Below are positions 44,168-52,165 of a stretch of 64,000 bases of DNA, in pieces. The stretch is from Hymenobacter mellowenesis. GTDB lineage: Bacteria > Bacteroidota > Bacteroidia > Cytophagales > Hymenobacteraceae. Location: NCBI RefSeq assembly GCF_030581005.1, contig NZ_JAUQSX010000001.1, positions 806,001-870,000 on the forward strand. Reading direction: 5' to 3'. A model generated the notes under the pieces. That model was not told the origin of the DNA. It saw nothing but the letters and a program-made list of their open reading frames with translations, and did no database searches. Every line of letters begins with the position of its first letter. Within the stretch, counting starts at the first letter, position 1. Both the position numbers and the translations under genes were made by a program.

Positions 44168-45006
44168 TGACCAATACCCAATTGGCCACGGCCAGCCTCA
44201 ACGACATCGTGTTCGATGGTCGCAACCGCCAGTACGGGGCCTACCAGCTCCGCGCCCTCTACCAACGCCACGTGACGCGGGCGCTGATAATTGCCACCAC
44301 CATTTTTGCGCTGATTCTGGTGTTTCCGCTGGCCGCGCAGTGGCTGAAGGACAAGCTGCCCGTGGCGCCCCCGAAGAAGCTAGTGGAACTTAACCCCATT
44401 ATCCCACCGCTGCAGCCCGACCAGATAACGCCCCCGCCACCCGCCGAAAGCCACCCCTCCACGCCCCCGCCTCCGCAGCCGCCCACGGTGAAAAACGTGG
44501 TGCCCGTGGTGGTGGAAGACAAGAAAGCGCCCGATGAAAGCGAGGTACCCGAACAGGACGAACTCAAGGACAAAGCCTCCGGCCTGCGCAACATCAAAGG
44601 CGATGAGGGCGCCAGCGCCGAAACCAACCTCGACGACCTGAAGACCGGCAAAGGCGAAAACGTCATCAGCGACGTGGTGGCGCCCACCACCTACACCTAC
44701 GTGGAGCAGATGCCCGAGCTGCCCGGCGGCGGCGGCATGGGCGCCATCGTGGCGGCCATTCAGAAAGCCTGCCGCTACCCCGGCAGCGCCCAGAACCAAG
44801 GCATCGAGGGCAAGGTGTACGCAAGCTTCACGGTGAACTCGAAAGGCGACATCACGGACGTGAAAATTGTGAAAAGCGTCGGTTTCGGGCTGGATGAAGA
44901 AGCCATGCGTGCCATCAAAACGCTGCCCCGCTTCATACCCGGCAAGCAGAACGGCCGCGAGGTGAACGTGTCGTTCACCGTGCCTGTGACGTTCAAAATT
45001 CAGTAA
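44164..45006 (+). CDS. tonB: TonB energy-transducing protein
   Basis: The 280-residue protein starts with LNDIVFDGRNRQYGAYQLRA (residues 12-31), the N-terminus typical of Bacteroidota TonB, then a transmembrane helix (about 40-60), a Pro-rich periplasmic spacer (68-110), an acidic linker, and the TonB C-terminal domain (about 195-280) with YPGSAQNQGIEGKVYASFTV and VPVTFKIQ at the end. It powers outer-membrane receptors such as those at 28349 and 62575. The composite palindrome begins two bases after its stop. Confidence 0.94.
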   Translation: MMTNTQLATASLNDIVFDGRNRQYGAYQLRALYQRHVTRALIIATTIFALILVFPLAAQWLKDKLPVAPPKKLVELNPIIPPLQPDQITPPPPAESHPSTPPPPQPPTVKNVVPVVVEDKKAPDESEVPEQDELKDKASGLRNIKGDEGASAETNLDDLKTGKGENVISDVVAPTTYTYVEQMPELPGGGGMGAIVAAIQKACRYPGSAQNQGIEGKVYASFTVNSKGDITDVKIVKSVGFGLDEEAMRAIKTLPRFIPGKQNGREVNVSFTVPVTFKIQ

Positions 45007-45008
45007 TT

Positions 45009-45232
45009 GTCATTGCGAAGCCGCAGGCCGTGGCAACTAAAGGTCAGCGTAGCTAATCCGTCCTGTTAAAGCCAGACCCTTTCTTTCACCACAAAGCCCC
45101 GGCACTGCGCAGTGCCGGGGCTTTGCATTTTGAAAAGGCTTTGCCACATCAGAAGCCTAACCGATGAGAACAGGACGGACGGATTAGCTACGCTGACCTT
45201 TAGTTGCCACGGCCTGCGGCCTCGCAATGACA
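45009..45232. repeat. Composite palindrome, copy 2, with inner terminator (45093-45124)
   Basis: Outer arms of about 58 bases (TGTCATTGCGAAGCCGCAGG to TAATCCGTCCTG) pair almost perfectly with 45173-45232. Inside is the hairpin AAAGCCCCGGCACTGC with its complement. The core and tips match 16885-17108; that copy has degraded outer arms. It terminates exbD-tonB. Confidence 0.92.
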
Positions 45233-45261
45233 GGGCCGCCGCTCGCCACTCCGTCAATCCA

Positions 45262-45822
45262 CTACTTCTTACCTACCACCACATCCTCCACCCGGGTGAT
45301 GCGGGCCTGGCCCCAGGGCGCGATGCTGACGTGCACCCGCAGCGGGTGCAGTCGCCCGGCTTTTTCGAGGCGCAGGCCGCTGCCTTCGGGCACGTAGTAG
45401 CGCTCCAGGTTGAAGCGCAGCGACAGCGAATGGCGGTACACATCCGTCACCCAGGCGCGCAGCACGGCTTGGCCCGGGCCGGCCATGGGGGCTTTGGAGT
45501 ACACGCCCACGGTGGTGCTGAGGCTGTCGGGCCCGGCGGCCAGCAGCACGAACACGCCCTGGCGGCGGCGCGGCGGCGCGGCCTCGTGCCACTGGCTCAA
45601 GGGCGCTTCGCTCACGGCGTAGCGCAGGCGCACGAAATCGTTGGAGAGCAGGTCGCGCGGGTCGACGGGCGTGGTGGCCAGCACGATGTGCTGGCCCAGC
45701 GCCGTGGTGGCGTAGCCCGCGCCGGCCACGCCCAGCACGTAGAGCATCTGCGCGGCCACCAGCAGGCGCAGCAGCGGCCGGCGGCGGGCCGGGTCCGAAG
45801 CCCAGGTGAGCAGGTCGGCCAT
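45262..45822 (-). CDS. GDYXXLXY domain membrane-anchored protein
   Basis: The 186-residue protein has one N-terminal helix (about residues 20-42), then LLSNDFVRLRYAVSEA, where NDFVRLRY takes the place of the family motif GDYxxLxY, and later RYYVPEGSGLRLE. Such proteins typically sit next to DUF2157 membrane proteins, and the upstream gene on this strand, 23 bases away, is one. They are of unknown function. The motif is changed in two positions from the consensus. Confidence 0.85.
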   Translation of the reverse strand: MADLLTWASDPARRRPLLRLLVAAQMLYVLGVAGAGYATTALGQHIVLATTPVDPRDLLSNDFVRLRYAVSEAPLSQWHEAAPPRRRQGVFVLLAAGPDSLSTTVGVYSKAPMAGPGQAVLRAWVTDVYRHSLSLRFNLERYYVPEGSGLRLEKAGRLHPLRVHVSIAPWGQARITRVEDVVVGKK

Positions 45823-45845
45823 TCTTTGGAGTTATGAGTTTTGAA

Positions 45846-47108
45846 TTATGAGTTACGAGTTGGCTCGCTAGTGTCTTTTGCGGCAGCAGATTCTGCGGGC
45901 GGCGGGGTGGCGGCCAGGGCTTGGGCGTTACGGCGGCGCAGGTACCAGCTCAGGCTGAGCAGCAGCACGCCGCCGAGCAGGAAGAAAAGCGACTTATCCA
46001 GAAATGCCCAGGTCAGCTTGAAGTAGGCCACAGCCGTGGCCACCACAAACAGCACCGCGCCGAGGGTGAGTTGGTCGGAGTCTTGGTTGCGGTGGGCGCG
46101 GGCGAGCACCGAGCCGGCGTGGGCGTAGAGTACCACCAGCGTGGCCACGGCCAGCGGCAGCCCGCCCGGCAGGTAGAAGCCCGGCAGCAATAGCAGCCAG
46201 TCGAGCAGCGTGTTCATTCGGCCGCGCACCCGCTTGCCGGCCACCGACAGCGCAAATACCGTCCCCAACGCCCCCAGGTAGGGCAGCAGCGGCGGCCGCA
46301 GCACGTTGGCGTAAGTGTCGGTTTCGCCGAAGGTGGCCAGCCCGAACATGAACAGGTAGGCCGCCACCAGCGGCGGCGCCTGCAGGGCCCGGGCGCCGGG
46401 GCGGCTGGCCTGCCAGTCGCCGGCTGCGTAAATAGCCATGGCCGGCACAAAGAACCAGGTAATTTTGGCATGAAGCACGATGACCAGCAGCCCCGCCTGC
46501 CACAGCAGCCCAATGGCCAGCACCGAGCTGCTCACCACCGCCGGCCGGCGCCACCAGTAGTAGCCCAGCCCCACGGCCACCAGCCCCGCCGTGGCGTAGC
46601 TGAAGCTGCCCAGCACCTCCACGCAATACGTTTGCACGGTCGCCCCAATCAGCACCGTGAGCAGCACCAGCAGCCGCGAGCCGTACACGTAGCTCAACGC
46701 CGTACCCGCCACCACCCAGGCCAGCAGCCCGCTCACGTCGTAGCCCACCAGCTGGTAGAGCTGGCTGACGAGGATGATGCTGGCCCCGAATACTATCAAG
46801 CCCAGCCCCATCAGGCCGTGGCCCAAATCGGCATTGCCGCGCCGCAGGAAATAGGCGCCCGCCCCGTAGGAGCCCAGCAGGCTGCCCAGCAGCAGCGCCA
46901 GCCGCAGCGCGGCGGGCAGCGCCTGCCAGTTGGCGGCCACCACACTCAGCGCGCTCAGGCCCACCAGCACGCTGCCCAGCAGCGGCAGCAGCCCGAGGGC
47001 CTGCGCTTCGGGCGGGTAGCGGGCCAGCAGCTGTTGCTGCTGCGCCTCGCTGATGAGGCCGTCGGCCACCCAGCCGGGGCTTTCGTTTTCGAGAAATTTG
47101 CGGGACAA
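45846..47108 (-). CDS. DUF2157 family membrane protein
   Basis: The protein of about 420 residues has a short soluble start (WVADGLISEAQQQQLLARYP) and about 13 hydrophobic helices. The N-terminal helix-turn region is the DUF2157 signature. It is paired with the GDYXXLXY protein, the usual arrangement. The start is unclear: an ATG at 47150 falls inside the arm of a class A palindrome (GTCATG), so TTG at 47108, which begins LSRKFLENESPGWVADG, is preferred. Confidence 0.85.
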   Translation of the reverse strand: MSRKFLENESPGWVADGLISEAQQQQLLARYPPEAQALGLLPLLGSVLVGLSALSVVAANWQALPAALRLALLLGSLLGSYGAGAYFLRRGNADLGHGLMGLGLIVFGASIILVSQLYQLVGYDVSGLLAWVVAGTALSYVYGSRLLVLLTVLIGATVQTYCVEVLGSFSYATAGLVAVGLGYYWWRRPAVVSSSVLAIGLLWQAGLLVIVLHAKITWFFVPAMAIYAAGDWQASRPGARALQAPPLVAAYLFMFGLATFGETDTYANVLRPPLLPYLGALGTVFALSVAGKRVRGRMNTLLDWLLLLPGFYLPGGLPLAVATLVVLYAHAGSVLARAHRNQDSDQLTLGAVLFVVATAVAYFKLTWAFLDKSLFFLLGGVLLLSLSWYLRRRNAQALAATPPPAESAAAKDTSEPTRNS

Positions 47109-47145
47109 GGCGGTGGGTTGGGGTAATAGAAGGGTATAAACAACG

Positions 47146-47245
47146 GTCATGCTGAGCGCAGCCGAAGCATCTCTACCGCAATAGTATTCCTTTTGATTGG
47201 ATTTAGTGCTGCGGTAGAGATGCTTCGGCTGCGCTCAGCATGACG
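47146..47245. repeat. Class A palindromic repeat
   Basis: GTCATGCTGAGCGCAGCCGA and AGCATCTCTACCGCA pair with the reverse complement at 47211-47245, arms about 36 bases. It lies between two minus-strand genes and provides an in-frame ATG to the DUF2157 gene. Confidence 0.93.
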
Positions 47246-47252
47246 TCCTTTT

Positions 47253-47978
47253 TTAACCAGCAGCCTCCTTCCGCGCCCGCGTCATTTCGCGCTTGCCGGG
47301 GGGGCCGGGCAGCTTTTCGGTATGCCAGCCGGCGGCGCGCAGGTTGCGCCGGAACTGGCCCTGGGCGCAGTAGCTCACCAGCACCGCGCCAGGCGCGGCG
47401 GCGGCGTAGAGCTGGGCGAAAATGGCTTCCGTCCACAGCTCGGGCTGCTTTTCGGGGGCGAAGGCATCGAAATAAATCAGGTCGTAATAACCGCCGGGCA
47501 GGGTGGCATCTTCCAGCGCCTCGGGCAGCTTGGTGAGGAAGAAATGGGGGGCCAGCGGCACGGTTTCAACCCAGGGCGCGGCGTGTAGCCGTTGCAGCAG
47601 TGGCACGGTTTCGGGCGAATCGGCGGTCCATTTGCGGGCCAGCTCGGCTACCACCTCGGGCGGGAGGGGCACGGTTTCGAGGGCGTCATAAGCTACGGCG
47701 GCGCCGGCGGCGTGGGCGCGGTCCAGGGTTAGCAGGGCGTTGAGACCGGTGCCGAGGCCCACTTCGAGCAGGTGCAGCGGCCGGGCGCAGGGGCCGCCCA
47801 GGCCGGCTTCCAGCAACGGCAGCAAGCCGGCCTCAATGAACACGTGCTCCGATTCCTGCCGGGCGCCGTGCCGCGAGTGGTAGTGCTCATCGAGCGCTGG
47901 TACGTAGAGCGTGGCCGAGCCGTCGGCGGTGCGCCGCACTTCTACCTTTGGCTTGTCGGCGAATTCTTCATTCCTCAT
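47253..47978 (-). CDS. mnmD: tRNA U34 5-methylaminomethyl-2-thiouridine methyltransferase
   Basis: The 241-residue protein has the SAM-binding motif LLEVGLGTGLNALLTL (about residues 70-85) and DLIYFDAFAPEKQPELWTE followed by YCAQGQFRRNLRAAGW, all typical of MnmD (the methyltransferase half of MnmC). It methylates aminomethyl-thiouridine at the tRNA wobble position. The stand-alone form is the common one in Bacteroidota. It is upstream of nothing on its strand except through the class A palindrome, and divergent from the thioesterase gene. Confidence 0.9.
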   Translation of the reverse strand: MRNEEFADKPKVEVRRTADGSATLYVPALDEHYHSRHGARQESEHVFIEAGLLPLLEAGLGGPCARPLHLLEVGLGTGLNALLTLDRAHAAGAAVAYDALETVPLPPEVVAELARKWTADSPETVPLLQRLHAAPWVETVPLAPHFFLTKLPEALEDATLPGGYYDLIYFDAFAPEKQPELWTEAIFAQLYAAAAPGAVLVSYCAQGQFRRNLRAAGWHTEKLPGPPGKREMTRARKEAAG

Positions 47979-47998
47979 TCTTCATTCCTCATTAAAAC

Positions 47999-48424
47999 AT
48001 GCCCCGCGTAAAAGTAGCCCTGCCCGATACCTTCTCCTTCACCACGCAAATCCCCGTGCGCATCACCGACCTCAACTACGGCGGCCACCTCGGCAACGAT
48101 GCGCTGCTGGGGCTGCTGCACGAGGCGCGGGTGCAGTTCCTGCGCTCATTGGGCCTCGAAAATGACTACGACCCCGTCAGCAAGCTCGGCCTCATCATGG
48201 TCGATGCCGCCGTGGAGTACAAGGGCGAGGCCTTCCACGGCGACGTGCTGCACATCCAAATGGCTGCCGCTGACGCCAACAAGTACGGTTTCGACGTGGT
48301 GTACCAGGTGCATAACCAAACCGGCAGGGAAATAGCCCGCGCCAAAACCGGTATGCTCTGCTTCGACTACAACATCCGCAAGCTGCGCCTGCTGCCCGAG
48401 GCGCTGGCGGCGCAGGTGCGGTAG
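47999..48424 (+). CDS. Thioesterase (4HBT hot-dog fold)
   Basis: The 141-residue protein fits the hot-dog thioesterases: VRITDLNYGGHLGNDALLGL (residues 20-39), a form of the YxxxGHVNxxxYL-type active site, then AAVEYKGEAFHGDVLHIQM and KTGMLCFDYNIRKLRLLPEA. Substrate is unknown. A decayed fragment matching its last 22 codons lies 1.6 kb downstream at 50036-50102. It is divergent from mnmD with 20 bases between the starts. Confidence 0.88.
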   Translation: MPRVKVALPDTFSFTTQIPVRITDLNYGGHLGNDALLGLLHEARVQFLRSLGLENDYDPVSKLGLIMVDAAVEYKGEAFHGDVLHIQMAAADANKYGFDVVYQVHNQTGREIARAKTGMLCFDYNIRKLRLLPEALAAQVR

Positions 48425-48507
48425 CCGCCGCCGGCCAACGGCAAAAGCCGCATGCAGAAAATGCGTAGCTTAGGTGCTTCACTACCAGCTATTCCAAGCC
48501 GCCGGCC

Positions 48508-49338
48508 ATGCTGCTCCAGGATTTTTTACCCAGTCCGCCGCTGCGGGAATACGTGCGCCTGATTCAGGTCATTCATTTCGTATTCGACAAGGGCGTGCCC
48601 CTGCCCCTCAAGGCCTACCCGCCGCGGCCGGAGCAGTGCCTGGCCTTCTACCCGCGCGATGCCGAAGCGGTGGCGTACCCCACCGGCCCGGCCAAAGCCA
48701 CCCGGCCGCGCGCGGCGCTCATCGGGCAGCACGCCGTGGTGAGCCACCGCTACGTGGGCCGTGAGTTTCTGGCCCTGCAGGTGGTGCTGCAGCCGGGCGC
48801 CCTCTACCGCCTCACCGGCATTCCGCAGCCCGAACTCACTAATACCTACATCGACGCCGAAGCCGTGTGGGCCGCCGAGCTGCGCCAGCTGAACGAGCGC
48901 CTGAGCAGCGCCGCCGCCTGGCCCGAAATGCTGCCCCTGATTGAAGCCTTTCTGCTGGGCCGCATCCGGCGCGTGCGCGCGGCCGCCCATCCGGCCGATG
49001 CCGTGGGCCAACTTTTGCTGCACCCGTCGCCCCACACTACACTCGATGCGCTGTCCCGCCACGCCTGCCTCAGCCCCCGGCAGCTCGACCGGCAGTTTGC
49101 CCGGCGCATGGGCGTGGGGCCAGCCCTCTACGCCCGCATCGTGCGCTTCGACCGCGCCTTTCGGCTCAAGAACAGCCAGCCGGGGCTCGACTGGCTCAGC
49201 ATTGCCCTGGCCTGCGGCTACTACGACCACCAGCACCTCGCCAAAGACTACCGCGCCTTCACGGGCAGCAGCCCCAGCGCCTTCTTTGAGCAGGACAACC
49301 GGGCTCCGGAGCGGGCCTTTGGCCTGGTAGAAGCCTGA
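48508..49338 (+). CDS. AraC family transcriptional regulator
   Basis: The 276-residue protein has an N-terminal sensory part (about 1-150) beginning LQDFLPSPPLREYVRLIQVI, and a C-terminal double helix-turn-helix domain: TLDALSRHACLSPRQLDRQF and SIALACGYYDHQHLAKDYRA FTGSSPSAFF (two adjacent parts). The N-terminal type (DUF6597-like) is common in Bacteroidota AraC regulators. The next gene downstream, a secreted cupin, starts 91 bases on and may be a target. Ligand unknown. Confidence 0.9.
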   Translation: MLLQDFLPSPPLREYVRLIQVIHFVFDKGVPLPLKAYPPRPEQCLAFYPRDAEAVAYPTGPAKATRPRAALIGQHAVVSHRYVGREFLALQVVLQPGALYRLTGIPQPELTNTYIDAEAVWAAELRQLNERLSSAAAWPEMLPLIEAFLLGRIRRVRAAAHPADAVGQLLLHPSPHTTLDALSRHACLSPRQLDRQFARRMGVGPALYARIVRFDRAFRLKNSQPGLDWLSIALACGYYDHQHLAKDYRAFTGSSPSAFFEQDNRAPERAFGLVEA

Positions 49339-49429
49339 CCTGGGCCAGCTGAAAACGTCCATTTTTTACCAATAGCCGCAGCCGTTTGAGCCGAACCTTT
49401 GTGCATTCCCAACTTAAAAACCGCTGGTT

Positions 49430-50011
49430 ATGCAACGCCGACACTTTCTCGCCACCACCCTGCTGGCCGCCCCGGCCGCCGCTTTGGCCGCCACCGGCCT
49501 GCCCACTGGCTTTCCTACTGCTAATGCGGAACCAGCAGCCCCGCCCACCCGCAGCTTCACGGTGACCGCAGGCGAGGGTCGTTTTCAGGAGAAAACCTTC
49601 GTGGGCCCGAACCCCAACGACATCAAGATTTCCGGCAAAGACACGGGCGGCGCGCTGGCCGTGTTCGAATACACGGGCATGGCCAAGGGCGGCCCGTCGC
49701 TGCACCTGCACCTGGCGCAGGACGAGGTTTTCTACGTGGTGAGCGGCGACTACCTGTTTGTGGTGGGCGAAGAGCAGCGCCAGCTCAAAGCCGGCGACAC
49801 CATTTTCCTGCCTCGCCAGGTGCCCCACACCTGGACGCAGCTCAGCGACACCGGCAAGCTGGTGTATTTCCTGCAGCCCGCCGGCCAGATGGAAGATTTC
49901 TTCCGCGCCCGCTCGGGCAGCAAGGCGCCGCTCAGCGTGGCCGAGCGCGAAAAGCTGTTCACCGACCACGGCATGAAATTGCTGGGCCCGCCGCTGCCGG
50001 TGAAGTCCTGA
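49430..50011 (+). CDS. Cupin domain protein with Tat signal
   Basis: The 193-residue product starts QRRHFLATTLLAAPAAALAA, a twin-arginine export signal. The mature part has a cupin: GPSLHLHLAQDEVFYVVSGD (about residues 86-105) with His/His/Glu metal ligands, and PRQVPHTWTQLSDTGKLVYF with the second-motif His. It is likely a periplasmic metal-binding cupin, possibly a dioxygenase or binding protein. The AraC regulator upstream may control it. Confidence 0.88.
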   Translation: MQRRHFLATTLLAAPAAALAATGLPTGFPTANAEPAAPPTRSFTVTAGEGRFQEKTFVGPNPNDIKISGKDTGGALAVFEYTGMAKGGPSLHLHLAQDEVFYVVSGDYLFVVGEEQRQLKAGDTIFLPRQVPHTWTQLSDTGKLVYFLQPAGQMEDFFRARSGSKAPLSVAEREKLFTDHGMKLLGPPLPVKS

Positions 50012-50035
50012 ATTTTTCACCTGAGGCATTGCCCC

Positions 50036-50102
50036 GGTTCGACTATCGCCGCCGAATAAGCTACACCTGCTGCCCGAGGCCCTGACGGCGCAGGTGCGGC
50101 AG
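50036..50102 (+). pseudogene. Relic of the 3' end of a thioesterase gene
   Basis: AAGCTACACCTGCTGCCCGA GGCCCTGACGGCGCAGGTGC (two parts, 50059-50098) matches the last codons of the thioesterase gene (48385-48420) with only a few changes; the segment before, GTTCGACTAT, also matches its GCTTCGACTAC. The relic has two extra bases just before this and CAG where the stop codon was, so it cannot encode the protein. It probably came from a local duplication and decay. Confidence 0.75.
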
Positions 50103-50152
50103 CGAAAACGTACCGAGGCTTATTTTTGAAATTCTACCCCCAGCCCCGCTGC

Positions 50153-51007
50153 ATGAATAACCCGCTACCCACGCTCTATTCATTGGTTCTGAGCGCCCTG
50201 TTTCTACTCATTGCGCCCGCTATGGCCCAAACCGCTCCGGCAGCCCCGCCCGCCGAGAAGGTCTACACCATTGTGGAGCAGATGCCGGAGCTGCACGGCG
50301 GCGGGGGCAGCCTGGCCATTGTGACGTATATCCAGCAGCGCGTTCGCTACCCCTACCAAGCCATGCGCGCGCGGGCCGAGGGTCGGGTGTTCGTCAGCTT
50401 CACAGTAGCGGCAAGTGGGCTGGTAGAAGACGTGGCCGTGGCCAAGGGCTTCCGGCGCGACTGCGATTCGGCGGTGGTGGCGGCGGTGAAACAGCTGCCC
50501 CGTTTCGAGCCGGGCCGGCAGGCGGGGCAGGCCGTGCCGGTACGCTTCACCATACCGGTCACGTTCAGGCAGCTGGGACTTGTGGCTTCTGCAGCAGCCC
50601 CCGATTCTGCTCGTGTGTACACCTACGTAGAGCACATGCCCCTTTACCAAGGCGAGGAAGGAACCAAGAAGTTAGCCAAAGACTTATCCCGCGAATTCAA
50701 CGCTGCCAGCGCCGCCAGTGGGTGTGCCCCACCAGATTTCCGTGTCTTCGTGACCCTCACGATAGGACCAAGCGGCACTATCTACGACGTAAAAAGCCTC
50801 AATAACCAAGCGTTGCCCCCTGCATCGGACGAGCACAAAGGAGCACAAGCCGACGGCCGGGGCCAAACCGCACACCGGAGCTTAACACTGCTGCCCGCAG
50901 CTTGTGAACAGGCACTGGTGGCCGCCGCTCAAAAGCTGCCGCGCCTTAAGCCTGGTACTCAAAACGGCCGACGCGTGGCCGTTAATTTGGTGATGCAGTT
51001 AAATTAA
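50153..51007 (+). CDS. Secreted protein with two TonB C-terminal-like domains
   Basis: The 284-residue product has a signal peptide ending APAMAQ and no other membrane helix. Two TonB-C-like units follow: residues about 35-140 (VYTIVEQMPELHGGGGSLAI, then RYPYQAMRARAEGRVFVSFT, ending IPVTFR) and about 155-284 (VYTYVEHMPLYQGEEGTKKL, then FRVFVTLTIGPSGTIYDVKS, ending VAVNLVMQL). TonB at 44164 has the same EQMPELPGGG opening. Without a cytoplasmic-membrane anchor it is not an ordinary energy transducer; it could be periplasmic. ATG at 50153 gives the signal peptide. Confidence 0.85.
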   Translation: MNNPLPTLYSLVLSALFLLIAPAMAQTAPAAPPAEKVYTIVEQMPELHGGGGSLAIVTYIQQRVRYPYQAMRARAEGRVFVSFTVAASGLVEDVAVAKGFRRDCDSAVVAAVKQLPRFEPGRQAGQAVPVRFTIPVTFRQLGLVASAAAPDSARVYTYVEHMPLYQGEEGTKKLAKDLSREFNAASAASGCAPPDFRVFVTLTIGPSGTIYDVKSLNNQALPPASDEHKGAQADGRGQTAHRSLTLLPAACEQALVAAAQKLPRLKPGTQNGRRVAVNLVMQLN

Positions 51008-51055
51008 GCCGCTCGCCGTTTGCATGGCCCGGGAACCCAACGCCCTACTGGCTTG

Positions 51056-51063
51056 TATCTTTG
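51056..51063 (+). promoter_or_regulatory. Promoter -7 element of rlmN (leaderless layout)
   Basis: TATCTTTG matches the -7 consensus and ends four bases before the ATG at 51068, so the transcript would begin at the start codon. Confidence 0.6.
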
Positions 51064-51067
51064 TGCT

Positions 51068-52153
51068 ATGTTACTGGAACTGCCCCTCGCCCCCGTTGTT
51101 AAAAAGCGCGATATCCGCAAAACCTCGCCCGACGAGCTCAAGGCCTTTATGGTAGAGCACGGCGAGAAGCCCTTCCGTGCCAAGCAGGTAACGGAGTGGC
51201 TGTGGAAAAACACCGCCGCCACGTTTGAGGAGATGAACAACATCTCGGTGGCCACCCGCGAGCTGCTGGATGCTCATTTCGTCATCAACGGCGTGACGGT
51301 GCAGAACAAGCAGCTCAGCAACGACGGCACCATCAAATCGGCTTTCAAGCTCTACGACGGCAACGTGGTGGAGGGCGTGCTCATCCCGCACGACACGCGC
51401 ATGACGGCCTGCATCAGCTCGCAGGTGGGCTGCTCGCTCACGTGTAAGTTCTGCGCCACGGGCTACATGGACCGCAAGCGCAACCTCGACGCGGCCGAGA
51501 TTTACGACCAGGTGGTGCGCATTCGGGAGCAGTGCGAGGCCCAGTACGGCACGCCGCTCACCAACATCGTGTACATGGGCATGGGCGAGCCGCTGCTCAA
51601 CTACGCCAACGTGGTGGAAAGCGTGCGCCGCATCACCGCGCCCGATGGCCTGAACATGGCCCCGCGCCGCATCACCATCAGCACGGCCGGCATCGCCAAG
51701 ATGATTAAAAAGCTGGCTGACGATGACGTGAAGGCCAATCTGGCCCTTTCGCTGCACGCCCCGACGGACGCCAAGCGCAACGAAATCATGCCCATCAACG
51801 AGGCCAATTCCCTGGCCGCGCTCAAGGAAGCCCTGCAGTATTACCACCAGAAAACCGGCCGCAAAGTGACGTATGAATACATCGTGTTTGATGGTTTCAA
51901 CGACGGGCTGGACGATGCGGCCGAGCTATTGAAAATCAGCAAGTGGCTGCCTTGCAAAATCAATCTCATCGAGTACAATCCCATCGACAACGCCAGCTAC
52001 CAGAACGCCGAGGCCGATAAAATCACCGCCTTCCACAAATTCCTGGCCGACCGCGGCGTACAAACCAACATCCGCCGCTCGCGCGGCAAGGACATTGATG
52101 CCGCCTGCGGGCAGCTGGCGGTGAAGGAGGAAAAAGGCGCAGCCGCGGCGTAA
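51068..52153 (+). CDS. rlmN: 23S rRNA (adenine2503-C2)-methyltransferase RlmN
   Basis: The 361-residue radical SAM enzyme methylates A2503 of 23S rRNA and A37 of some tRNAs. The cluster motif is QVGCSLTCKFCATGYMDRKR, the SAM-binding GEPLLNYANV follows, and RRSRGKDIDAACGQL at the C-terminus holds the catalytic cysteine. The N-terminal RKTSPDELKAFMVEHGEKPF matches the RNA-binding start. ATG at 51068 fits the -7 box four bases upstream; the frame before it would only add unrelated residues. A hairpin overlaps its last codons. Confidence 0.96.
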   Translation: MLLELPLAPVVKKRDIRKTSPDELKAFMVEHGEKPFRAKQVTEWLWKNTAATFEEMNNISVATRELLDAHFVINGVTVQNKQLSNDGTIKSAFKLYDGNVVEGVLIPHDTRMTACISSQVGCSLTCKFCATGYMDRKRNLDAAEIYDQVVRIREQCEAQYGTPLTNIVYMGMGEPLLNYANVVESVRRITAPDGLNMAPRRITISTAGIAKMIKKLADDDVKANLALSLHAPTDAKRNEIMPINEANSLAALKEALQYYHQKTGRKVTYEYIVFDGFNDGLDDAAELLKISKWLPCKINLIEYNPIDNASYQNAEADKITAFHKFLADRGVQTNIRRSRGKDIDAACGQLAVKEEKGAAAA

Positions 52154-52164
52154 GCGGCTGCGCC
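52136..52164 (-). terminator. Terminator of the convergent gene, embedded in the end of rlmN
   Basis: GGCGCAGCCG and CGGCTGCGCC are perfect arms around 9 bases containing the rlmN stop codon. On the minus strand the stem is followed by TTTTT, so it ends transcripts of the gene at 52166 within the rlmN coding region. Confidence 0.75.
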
Positions 52165-52165
52165 G

